Positions 36,033 through 43,440 of a stretch of 64,000 nucleotides of DNA are shown here, piece by piece. The notes beneath the pieces are model-generated. The model searched no databases and was not told the DNA's origin. It was given only the letters and a program-made list of their open reading frames with translations. Where the stretch lies: assembly GCA_945893365.1 (NCBI GenBank), contig CAMDED010000007.1:32345-96344 (forward strand), written 5' to 3'. Numbering within the stretch: position 1 is the first letter of the stretch; every line of letters begins with the position of its first letter. The translations under genes and the position numbers were made by a program. Origin of the DNA: Candidatus Sulfopaludibacter sp. SbA3 (GTDB lineage: Bacteria > Acidobacteriota > Terriglobia > Bryobacterales > Bryobacteraceae).

Positions 36033-36976
36033 AGATTCTGGTCACGGGCGCCGCCGGTTTCATCGGCAGCAACGTCGTGGACGCCTTCCTCGCCGAAGGC
36101 CACGAGGTGACGGGTTACGATAACTTCAGCACGGGCCGGCTTGAGTTTCTGGAATCGGCGCGCCATTCAGAACGGTTCACGCTGCTCGAAGCGGATCTCG
36201 AAGATCGCGGCAAGCTGAACGCAGCGGTGGCGGGCCGGGATCTGATCGTCCATCTGGCGGCCAATGCGGACGTCCGGTTCGGCACGCTGCACCCGAGGAA
36301 GGATCTCGATCAAAATACGATCTGCACGTGGAACGTGCTCGAGGCCATGCGCCAGGGCGGCGCCGGCCGCATCGCTTTCTCCTCAACCGGCTCCGTCTAC
36401 GGCGAGCCCGAGGTGTTTCCCACGCCGGAAGACGCGCCATTCCCGGTTCAGAGGTCTCTCTATGGCGCTTCGAAACTGGCGGCGGAGGGCCTGATCTGCG
36501 CCTATGCGGAAGCCTATGGCATGGAGGCCCATATTTTCCGTTTCGTTTCGCTCCTCGGCGAGCGCTACACGCACGGCCACGTGGTGGATTTCTTCCGTCA
36601 GCTTCGCGATCATCCGGATCGTCTGCATGTGCTCGGCAACGGCAAGCAGCGCAAGTCGTATCTGCACGTGGGGGACTGCGTACGCGCCATGCGTATGGCT
36701 CTCGAGAAAGCGCGCGGCAAGGTCAACGTTTTCAATCTCGGCACGGATGAGTATTGCGAGGTGAACGACTCGATCGGCTGGATCTGCAATCTACTCGGTG
36801 TTTCTCCAACCATCGCCTACGGTGGCGGCGAGCGGGGATGGATCGGAGACAGCCCATTCATTTTCCTCGATTGCCGGAAAATCCGGTCCCTCGGCTGGAA
36901 GCCTGAATTGAGGATCAAGGAAGCCGTTGAGCTGACCGTTCGCTACCTTCAGGCCAACCCCGCTGTGACCGCCTGA
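36029..36976 (+). CDS. NAD-dependent epimerase/dehydratase, UDP-glucose 4-epimerase type
   Basis: A 315-residue extended SDR. VTGAAGFIGSN is the NAD motif, DLIVHLAANADVRFG follows strand 4, SSTGSVYGEP and YGASKLAAEGL give the catalytic Ser and Y-x-x-x-K, and RFVSLLGERYTHGHV and GNGKQRKSYLHVGDCVRA are in the substrate domain. It interconverts or dehydrates nucleotide-sugars; GalE-like or heptose-specific epimerases share this pattern. Overlaps both neighbours by a few bases. Confidence 0.9.
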   Translation: MKILVTGAAGFIGSNVVDAFLAEGHEVTGYDNFSTGRLEFLESARHSERFTLLEADLEDRGKLNAAVAGRDLIVHLAANADVRFGTLHPRKDLDQNTICTWNVLEAMRQGGAGRIAFSSTGSVYGEPEVFPTPEDAPFPVQRSLYGASKLAAEGLICAYAEAYGMEAHIFRFVSLLGERYTHGHVVDFFRQLRDHPDRLHVLGNGKQRKSYLHVGDCVRAMRMALEKARGKVNVFNLGTDEYCEVNDSIGWICNLLGVSPTIAYGGGERGWIGDSPFIFLDCRKIRSLGWKPELRIKEAVELTVRYLQANPAVTA

Positions 36977-38022
36977 TGAGACTCGACGGGCGGGCGATTC
37001 TAGTTACGGGAGCGAGCCGGGGTTTGGGCAAAGCGATCGCCGCGGCTTGTGTCCGCGAAGGAGCGAGTGTTTTTCTCACCGCCCGCGACGGGGACTTGTT
37101 GGAACAGGCTCGCAGGGAGATCTCGGCCGCAGCCGCCATGGAAGCGGGAGCCAACGCCGGAGACGCCGTTACCGCGCCCGCCGGAGCAACCGGAGGAGGC
37201 GCAGCGACATGCCCAGCGGGGGCCCGGGTGGCATCGGCCACAAGAGGCGCCGCGGGAGCCAACGCCAGAGACCCCACCACCTCGCTCGGCGAAGCCGCCG
37301 CGGCCGAATCCGCGGGAGCCGCCGCACCAGCCAAAGTCCTCGCCTTTCCCGCGGACATTTCCCATCCGGACCAGGCCCGCCGGTTGGTGGAGGCGTTCCG
37401 CAACGCCTTCCCCCGCGTGCATGGGCTCGTGAACAACGCGGGGATTTTGGGGCCGGTTGGGAAACTTGAAGAAGCCGGCTGGGAGCGGTGGACGGAAGCG
37501 ATCCACACCAACCTCGTGGGCCCGGCGCGGCTCTGCGCCCTGCTGATTCCAATGTTCCGCCGCAACGGATACGGCAAGATCGTGAATATTTCCGGCGGAG
37601 GAGCGACCGCGCCGCGCCCGAGGTTCAGCGCCTACGCGGCGTCCAAAGCAGCGCTGGTGCGCCTGACGGAAACCCTCGCGGAGGAGACGGCGGGATCGGG
37701 CATCGACATCAACGCGATCGCTCCCGGCTCGATGAACACGCGCCTTCTCGACGAAGTCATCGAGACTGGTCCGGAGCGCGTGGGAGAGCAAGCCTATTCC
37801 CAGGCAGTCAAACAGAAAGCGGAGGGAGGCGCTCCGTTTGAAAGAGCGGCGGCGCTGAGCGTTTTTCTGCTTTCCGCGGAAAGCGACGGCATTACCGGAC
37901 GCCTCATCAGTGCACTGTGGGACGCCTGGGAGCGACTGCCGGATCGACGCGAAACTCTGCGCGGAACCGACGTTTACACTCTTCGGCGAATTATCCCCTC
38001 GGATCGAGGCTTCGATTGGTGA
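36976..38022 (+). CDS. Short-chain dehydrogenase/reductase with low-complexity insert
   Basis: A 348-residue SDR, about 70 to 80 residues longer than the usual 250-270. Core motifs are intact: VTGASRGLGKAIAAA (NAD(P) binding), VNNAGILG, KIVNISGGGA and YAASKAALVRL (catalytic Tyr and Lys). After helix C (ARREI), residues about 50-118 form an Ala/Gly/Pro/Glu-rich insert before VLAFPADISHPDQ. The DNA insert has an internal direct repeat (37144-37164 and 37252-37272, one mismatch). The ATG overlaps the upstream TGA by one base. Likely role: oxidation-reduction of a nucleotide-sugar or lipid-sugar in the operon. Confidence 0.85.
   Translation: MRLDGRAILVTGASRGLGKAIAAACVREGASVFLTARDGDLLEQARREISAAAAMEAGANAGDAVTAPAGATGGGAATCPAGARVASATRGAAGANARDPTTSLGEAAAAESAGAAAPAKVLAFPADISHPDQARRLVEAFRNAFPRVHGLVNNAGILGPVGKLEEAGWERWTEAIHTNLVGPARLCALLIPMFRRNGYGKIVNISGGGATAPRPRFSAYAASKAALVRLTETLAEETAGSGIDINAIAPGSMNTRLLDEVIETGPERVGEQAYSQAVKQKAEGGAPFERAAALSVFLLSAESDGITGRLISALWDAWERLPDRRETLRGTDVYTLRRIIPSDRGFDW
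37144..37272 (+). repeat. Imperfect direct repeat within SDR insert
   Basis: Two copies of a 21-bp unit beginning GCGGGAGCCAACGCC, at 37144-37164 and 37252-37272, differing at one base (G versus A), flank the GC-rich insert in the SDR gene. It marks the likely expansion that created the insert. Confidence 0.6.
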
Positions 38023-38993
38023 ACCTCGCCATCATTGGATGCGGCCTGATTGGCCAAAAACGCGCGCGCGCGCTCGGCGCGGCGAGGCTCGTGGCCTGTT
38101 GCGATACCGTCCGGGAAAAGGCGCAGACGCTCGCCGCGCAGTACTCCGCGCGCGCGCTGACCGATTGGCGGGAAGCCGTGCGTCTGCCCGATGTGGATGC
38201 CGTCCTGATTGCGACTACGCACGATTGGCTCGCTCCGATTGCCGCGGCGGCCGCATCCGAAGGAAAGCACGTGCTGGTTGAAAAGCCCGGCGCGCGCCGC
38301 GCGGCGGAGCTGGACGACGTGTTCGAAGCCTCCCGCCGAACCGGGGCGCTCGTCAGGGTGGGCTTCAACCACCGCTACCATCCGGCCGTTCGGAAGGCGC
38401 GCCAGATCTTCGAGAGCGGCGCGCTCGGTAAGATGATGTTCATCCGCGCCCGCTACGGACACGGCGGGCGGCTCGGATACGATCGCGAATGGCGGGCGCA
38501 GCCGGAGATTTCGGGTGGCGGTGAAGCCATCGATCAGGGTCTGCACCTGATCGACCTGGCGCGCTGGTTTCTCGGCGAATTTTCCATGGTCAAGGGCCAC
38601 ATCGGAACTTATTTTTGGGAAATGCCCGTCGAAGACAACGCCTTCTTTCTGCTGACGAACCCGCTCGGTCAAACGGCGTCTCTGCATGCAAGCTGGACGG
38701 AGTGGAAGAACATGTTCTCTTTCGAAATCTACGGCGGGAGCGGCAAACTCGACATCGCCGGACTCGGCGGAAGTTATGGCGTCGAGCGCCTTACCTGGTA
38801 CCGGATGCTCCCCGAGATGGGCCCCCCGTTGTCCACCGTCTGGGAGTATCCGGCGGCGGACGATTCATGGGACGCCGAATTTCGCGAGTTTTCCGAAGAC
38901 ATCCGCCTCGGCCGCGCGCCGAATCCCGGCCTCGTCGACGCACAGGCGGCGCTCGGAATCGTGGAGACTGTGTACAGGGAGTTTGGAAGGTGA
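38019..38993 (+). CDS. Gfo/Idh/MocA-family dehydrogenase
   Basis: A 324-residue cytoplasmic oxidoreductase. VNLAIIGCGLIGQKRARALG is the Rossmann start, HVLVEKPGARRA the EKP motif, NHRYHPAVRKAR and QGLHLIDLARWFLG (catalytic Asp/His region). A GTG at 38019 overlaps the SDR stop (GTGA) with GAGG nine bases before, so I take it over the earlier in-frame ATG, which would lie inside the SDR gene. Substrates are usually nucleotide-sugars, for example oxidation at C3 or C4. Fifth gene of the operon. Confidence 0.9.
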   Translation: MNLAIIGCGLIGQKRARALGAARLVACCDTVREKAQTLAAQYSARALTDWREAVRLPDVDAVLIATTHDWLAPIAAAAASEGKHVLVEKPGARRAAELDDVFEASRRTGALVRVGFNHRYHPAVRKARQIFESGALGKMMFIRARYGHGGRLGYDREWRAQPEISGGGEAIDQGLHLIDLARWFLGEFSMVKGHIGTYFWEMPVEDNAFFLLTNPLGQTASLHASWTEWKNMFSFEIYGGSGKLDIAGLGGSYGVERLTWYRMLPEMGPPLSTVWEYPAADDSWDAEFREFSEDIRLGRAPNPGLVDAQAALGIVETVYREFGR

Positions 38994-39976
38994 TCATCAC
39001 GCGGAGCCCGCTTCGGATTTCGTTGGGAGGAGGCGGTACCGATCTCCCGTCGTACTACCTGGAACACGGCGGATTCGTCATTTCGGCGGCCATCGACAAG
39101 TACGTCTACATCACGCTGCACGAAGTCTTCCAACAGGAGTTGATCATCAAGTATTCGAAAATGGAGATTGTGACTTCGGTCGGCCAGGTGGTTCACCCGA
39201 TCATCCGCGAAGCGCTTCGCCTGGCTGATGTGGGCCCCGCGCCCTGGCTTGAGATCACAAGCATGTCGGATATTCCGGCGGGCAGCGGCCTCGGATCCTC
39301 CGGCAGTTTCACCACCGCGCTTCTGCTCGCCCTGCACACCTTTAAGAAATCCTTCGTTTCCGCGCAAGACCTGGCGGAGGAGGCCTGCCATATCGAGATC
39401 GATCTCCTGGGCGAGCCGATCGGCAAGCAGGACCAATACATCGCCTCGTATGGAGGAGTGACGTGCTTCAGCTTTCAGCCGGACGGCAAAGTCATTGTCG
39501 AGCCTTTGAAGCTCGATCGTGAAACGCTCTTCAGTTTGCAGGATAACCTGGCGCTTTTCTTTGTGGGGTTCACTCGCTCGGCATCGGAGATTCTGCGGGA
39601 ACAGGACACGAAGAGCCGCTCAGGAGACCGGGCCATGGTGGAAAATTTGCACTATGTCAAGAAACTCGGGTTCGAGAGTAAGGCCGCCTTTGAGCGCGGC
39701 GATCTGCGGGCGTTCGCCGAGATCATGCACGCTCACTGGGAGCACAAGAAGAAGCGCTCCACGGGAATGAGTAATCCCCAAATCGACGAATGGTATGAAT
39801 TGGGCCGGAGGAACGGCGCGCTTGGCGGTAAATTGATCGGCGCCGGCGGCGGCGGCTTTCTCATGTTCTACACCGAAGACAAGACGCGGCTTCGTCATGT
39901 TCTGGGAAAAGCGGGGCTCCGCGAAGTGCCGCTGCGGTTCGACTTTGCCGGAGCGACGCTCGTGTCCGGTTCCTGA
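38990..39976 (+). CDS. hddA: GHMP kinase, heptose-7-phosphate kinase-like (HddA)
   Basis: A 328-residue sugar kinase. N-terminal RSPLRISLGGGGTDLPSYY (the G-G-G-T-D-L motif), IPAGSGLGSSGSFTTALLL (ATP-binding P-loop of GHMP kinases), KQDQYIASYGGV and the C-terminal LIGAGGGGFLMFY. This is the D-glycero-alpha-D-manno-heptose 7-phosphate kinase pattern, which adds phosphate at C1 before coupling to a nucleotide. A GTG start at 38990 overlaps the upstream TGA. Next to it is a nucleotidyltransferase that could use its product. Other GHMP sugar kinases share part of the pattern. Confidence 0.85.
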   Translation: MIITRSPLRISLGGGGTDLPSYYLEHGGFVISAAIDKYVYITLHEVFQQELIIKYSKMEIVTSVGQVVHPIIREALRLADVGPAPWLEITSMSDIPAGSGLGSSGSFTTALLLALHTFKKSFVSAQDLAEEACHIEIDLLGEPIGKQDQYIASYGGVTCFSFQPDGKVIVEPLKLDRETLFSLQDNLALFFVGFTRSASEILREQDTKSRSGDRAMVENLHYVKKLGFESKAAFERGDLRAFAEIMHAHWEHKKKRSTGMSNPQIDEWYELGRRNGALGGKLIGAGGGGFLMFYTEDKTRLRHVLGKAGLREVPLRFDFAGATLVSGS

Positions 39977-39982
39977 TCTCCC

Positions 39983-40693
39983 ATGCTGCCGGTCGTCATC
40001 CTCGCGGGCGGACTCGCCACTCGCCTGCGTCCCATCACGGAGAAGATTCCGAAAGCCCTTGCGGAGGTCAACGGAGAGCCTTTCCTCGCACACCAGCTGC
40101 GTCTGCTGCGCGCGAACGGCTTCGAGCGCGTCGTCATGAGCGTGGCCTACCTGGGTGAGATGATCCGGGATTTTGCGGGCGATGGCTCCGCCTTCGGTCT
40201 GCGAATCGACTATTCCTTCGACGGTCCCGCTTATCTCGGAACCGCCGGCGCGATCCGAAAAGCGCGGCCCTTGCTGGGCGATGTCTTCTTTGTCCTGTAT
40301 GGCGATTCGTATCTGCCGTGCCGCTATGCGGACGTCGAGGCGCGCCATCGCGCGAGCGGACGGCTCGCCCTTATGACCGTATTCCGGAACGACGGCCTAT
40401 TCGATGCGAGCAACGTGGAGTTTGCCGGCGGAGAGATCCTGGCCCACGATAAGAAGCGCCGGACGCCTGCGATGCGCCATATCGACTACGGTTTGGGAGT
40501 GTTCCGGGCTGAGGCGTTCGACATGGTTCCGGACGGTGACGCCGCGCCTGCGGACCTCGCCGAGCTCTACGCGCGGCTGTTGAACGTGGGGCAGCTCGCG
40601 GCCTATGAGGCGACGGAACGTTTCTACGAAATAGGGACGGTGCAAGGTCTTCGCGATACGGCGGCGTTTCTAATGGGGAGAAGTAAGGCGTGA
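39983..40693 (+). CDS. hddC: Sugar-1-phosphate nucleotidyltransferase, HddC-like
   Basis: A 236-residue enzyme with the nucleotidyltransferase signature VVILAGGLATRLRPITEKIP and PKALAEVNGEPFL, the metal-binding LYGDSYL, and YLGTAGAIRKA. It resembles D-glycero-alpha-D-manno-heptose 1-phosphate guanylyltransferase. Directly after the HddA-like kinase it would make GDP-heptose or a related activated sugar. Isomerase (GmhA) and phosphatase (GmhB) genes of that pathway are absent here and may be elsewhere. Last gene of the operon. Confidence 0.85.
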   Translation: MLPVVILAGGLATRLRPITEKIPKALAEVNGEPFLAHQLRLLRANGFERVVMSVAYLGEMIRDFAGDGSAFGLRIDYSFDGPAYLGTAGAIRKARPLLGDVFFVLYGDSYLPCRYADVEARHRASGRLALMTVFRNDGLFDASNVEFAGGEILAHDKKRRTPAMRHIDYGLGVFRAEAFDMVPDGDAAPADLAELYARLLNVGQLAAYEATERFYEIGTVQGLRDTAAFLMGRSKA

Positions 40694-40754
40694 TGCGGAA
40701 AGCGCCGGGTCCGCGGCGGCGCCGTGCATTCCGGCTTCGCGCCCGAGAGCGGCC

Positions 40755-42344
40755 TTACTTCGGCAGCTCGAAGGTGAAGATCGACGAACCGGCGGCGATC
40801 GCCACCACCTGGCTCCCCTTACTCGTGTACGTAATCGGATTCGCGCGAATCACGCCGCCTGTATTCATCCGCCAGACTTCCTTGCCGTTTTCGGCGTCGA
40901 GGGCGAAGGCGTAGCCCTCGTCGCTTCCTCCGAACACCAGCTGGCCGCCCGTCGAAAGCACTCCCGCCCACGGTTTCGTGTGCAGCTTGTATTCCCAAAC
41001 CTTATCGCCGGTCTTCGGATTCAGCGCCCGGATCGCGCCGTATCCGGGGTCGTCCGGCAAATCGATCAGCGGCACGCTTCCGATATAGCGGTTCCCAGGA
41101 CTGTATTCCTGCTCGCCCTTCCGGTACACGCTGCGGTTCTCCCACACAGCCAGGTAGAACAGCTTTGTCTTCGGGCTGTAGCTCGGCGAATACCAGTTGG
41201 TCGCGCCCTGCACTCCCGGCCAAACGTACGTGCCTTCCGGCGAAGGGTCGATATTCGGCAGGCGGATCGGACGCCCGTTCGCGTCCAGGCCCTTCGCCCA
41301 AGTCTGCGTGGCAAACGGTTTTCCCAGCAGAAATTTTCCCGTTTCGCGGTCGAGCACGTAGTAGAATCCGTTCCGGTGCGCCCAATAAACCAGCTTGCGC
41401 GGACGGCCCTGCCACTCATCGTCAACGAGTACCGGCACCTGCACGGCGTCCCAATCGTGCACGTCGTGCGGAACGAATTGGAAATACCATTTCCGCCGGC
41501 CGGTATTGGCGTCGAGGGCGATGGCGCTATCCGAGTAAAGATTGTCGCCAAGGCGCGAGTCGCCGTTCCAGTCCGGCGATGGATTTCCCGTTCCCCAGAC
41601 AATCAAGTCTTGCACGGGATCGTAGGAGCCCGTGACCCAGGTAGGCCCTCCGCCCGTTTTCCACGAATCGCCGGACCAGGATTCGCTTCCCGGCTGGCCC
41701 GGCTCCGGTATGGTCCAGTGGCGCCAGCGCCGCTTTCCGGTTTTCGCGTCGTAGGCGTCGAGGAAGCCGCGAATTCCATACTCGCCGCCGCTGATTCCGC
41801 AGACGATCATGTCCTTGACGGCAAGCGGAGCGACCGTAATGCTATACCCGGTTCGGTAGTCGGCGACTTCCACGTCCCACAGCACCGCGCCCGTTTTCGC
41901 GTCGAGCGACACCAGATGAGCGTCCACCGTTCCCACGTAGACGCGATCGCCCAGCACCGCGACTCCGCGATTGACCTGGCCGCAACAGGTGTTGATCCGC
42001 GGCGGGAGCACTCGGGCGTATCTCCAATACTTCGCGCCGGTTTCAGCGTCAAGCGCCACCACATTGCTTGGCGGCTCGCTCACATACATCACGCCGTCGA
42101 CAACGAGAGGCGTCGCCGAAACCAGGTGCGTCGTGGGCATTTGATGAACCCACTTGACCTTCAGCTTTCCGGCATTCGCCCGCGTAATCTGATCGAGGGC
42201 GCTGTGCCTCCAGCCGTTGTAACCGCCCGAATACGTCAACCAGCTTCCGTTTCGCTGCGGCGCGTCGCGAAGCTGCTCGAACGTGACTTGCGCGCCGAGC
42301 GGAAGTGACAAAAGGAAAGCGGCCAGGGCCGCGGGGGACTTCAT
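40755..42344 (-). CDS. PQQ-dependent dehydrogenase (quinoprotein), periplasmic
   Basis: A 529-residue propeller protein. After a signal peptide (SPAALAAFLLSLPLGAQ) come repeated tryptophan-docking motifs: ALDAETGAKYWRY, SLDAKTGAVLWD, AYDAKTGKRRWRHW, ALDANTGRRKWYFQ, ALDAENGKEVWRM. INTCCGQVNRG holds the vicinal cysteine pair that packs on PQQ. The haem domain seen in quinohaemoproteins is absent. The ATG overlaps the stop of the upstream cytochrome gene, with AAGGAGAG before it. It probably oxidises an alcohol or sugar and passes electrons to that cytochrome. Confidence 0.92.
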   Translation of the reverse strand: MKSPAALAAFLLSLPLGAQVTFEQLRDAPQRNGSWLTYSGGYNGWRHSALDQITRANAGKLKVKWVHQMPTTHLVSATPLVVDGVMYVSEPPSNVVALDAETGAKYWRYARVLPPRINTCCGQVNRGVAVLGDRVYVGTVDAHLVSLDAKTGAVLWDVEVADYRTGYSITVAPLAVKDMIVCGISGGEYGIRGFLDAYDAKTGKRRWRHWTIPEPGQPGSESWSGDSWKTGGGPTWVTGSYDPVQDLIVWGTGNPSPDWNGDSRLGDNLYSDSAIALDANTGRRKWYFQFVPHDVHDWDAVQVPVLVDDEWQGRPRKLVYWAHRNGFYYVLDRETGKFLLGKPFATQTWAKGLDANGRPIRLPNIDPSPEGTYVWPGVQGATNWYSPSYSPKTKLFYLAVWENRSVYRKGEQEYSPGNRYIGSVPLIDLPDDPGYGAIRALNPKTGDKVWEYKLHTKPWAGVLSTGGQLVFGGSDEGYAFALDAENGKEVWRMNTGGVIRANPITYTSKGSQVVAIAAGSSIFTFELPK

Positions 42345-43120
42345 CTTGCTCTCTCCTTGGGCCGAAGGGACCACAGGTAGGCCACCAGGTCCTCCAGTTC
42401 TCTTTCCGTGAGCGACGCTTTGAACGAAGGCATTTTTGAAACTTTCTCGATACGGATCTTCGCGAGATCCGCCTTCTGAATCGAACGCAACTGCTCGCTC
42501 ATGTCCAGGAACTGGATCGAATAGGTGTCCTCGTTCATCAGAAAACCGGATTGCTCGGCGCCGCCCTTGGTTACCGCGCCGACCACCCAGTAGCGCTGCC
42601 GGACGTCCGCATTCGGATCGAGAAGTGCTTGCCGCAAGTGCGCCAGCGAGCGAGTGGACCCAATGAGCGAAAGGTCCGGTCCGAGGCGCCCGCCTTCGCC
42701 TCCGATGCGATGGCACTGGCTGCATTTCTTCGCCTGAAACACGGTTTGGCCCCGCGCGCCGTCGCCGGAGGGTTTCGCGCCGGATGCGCTGCTAAGAGAA
42801 CGGATGTAGGCGACGACTTGCCACACGCGATCGGGGGAGTAGAAGAGACCCGGCATCTCGGTGCCCGCGATACCGTCGGAAATATTATTGAGCAGAGCGG
42901 CGTCGGTCTCGCCGTGATAGAAAATTCCCGAGGTCAGATTTGGCCCGCGCCCGCCTTCGGCGTTCAGGCCGTGACACGGACCGCAATGGGAACGGAAAGT
43001 CTTCGCGCCGGCGGCCACGTCTTCGGGAGAGGTGCGGGGATTGCGCGGCGCGGCGCTTTGTGCAAACTCGTTCTGCGCAAACAGAGAAACGGCGAAAAAA
43101 ATGAGCGGCAGTCTCTTCAT
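42341..43120 (-). CDS. Dihaem cytochrome c, partner of PQQ dehydrogenase
   Basis: A 259-residue exported protein with a signal peptide (LPLIFFAVSLFAQ) and two CxxCH motifs, SHCGPCHGLNAEGG and KKCSQCHRIGGEGG, each with downstream Met ligands (TEMPGLFYS; KMPSFKASL). Such cytochromes accept electrons from quinoproteins and hand them to the respiratory chain. It overlaps the PQQ dehydrogenase by ATGA. Divergent from the NYN gene, with about 320 bp between. Confidence 0.92.
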   Translation of the reverse strand: MKRLPLIFFAVSLFAQNEFAQSAAPRNPRTSPEDVAAGAKTFRSHCGPCHGLNAEGGRGPNLTSGIFYHGETDAALLNNISDGIAGTEMPGLFYSPDRVWQVVAYIRSLSSASGAKPSGDGARGQTVFQAKKCSQCHRIGGEGGRLGPDLSLIGSTRSLAHLRQALLDPNADVRQRYWVVGAVTKGGAEQSGFLMNEDTYSIQFLDMSEQLRSIQKADLAKIRIEKVSKMPSFKASLTERELEDLVAYLWSLRPKERAR

Positions 43121-43354
43121 TGCCCAGCTCCTTGGCTGCGGTCAGGAGGAATTCTATCGCAGATCGGTGTCGATTGCACGACTGGCCGGACTCGCTTGTT
43201 TCGGACCATCGCGAGCAAGGGGGGAAGGACGGTGCGTGGGGCCGGGCCGCGAGCCGGCCGGCAAGGGCGGGAAACAAGGGAAACTCGCCTGTCTTTGGGT
43301 GCGGGGGGGCCGCCCTCAATGGGGGCACGGCCGGAAGCATCGGCTGTTGCGGGT

Positions 43355-43370
43355 GGTTCCACGTGAAACG
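43355..43370 (+). promoter_or_regulatory. Candidate ParB-binding (parS-like) site
   Basis: GGTTCCACGTGAAACG matches the known B. subtilis-type consensus TGTTNCACGTGAAACA at all but the two outermost bases, and the core palindrome is complete on one side. It lies in non-coding DNA between divergent genes. It is the only such site I found in the window. Function is inferred from sequence only. Confidence 0.45.
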
Positions 43371-43425
43371 GAAAAACCGCCTTCTCGGGCACTCGGAGGG
43401 CCGCGCGGAACGGACTGCCGTGGCA

Positions 43426-43431
43426 TATACT
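43426..43431 (+). promoter_or_regulatory. -10-like box TATACT before NYN gene
   Basis: TATACT ends nine bases before the ATG at 43441. A ribosome binding site is lacking; predicted near-leaderless transcript. Confidence 0.45.
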
Positions 43432-43440
43432 AGAGTGCAG

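Larger units (their letters stand above)
43121..43440. other. Divergent intergenic region upstream of NYN gene
   Basis: This 320-bp region contains no convincing gene; a plus-strand frame runs through it in phase with the NYN gene but has no start signal and odd composition. It holds the parS-like site at 43355-43370, G-rich runs near 43311-43330, and a TATACT box at 43426-43431 nine bases before the NYN ATG. Confidence 0.5.
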
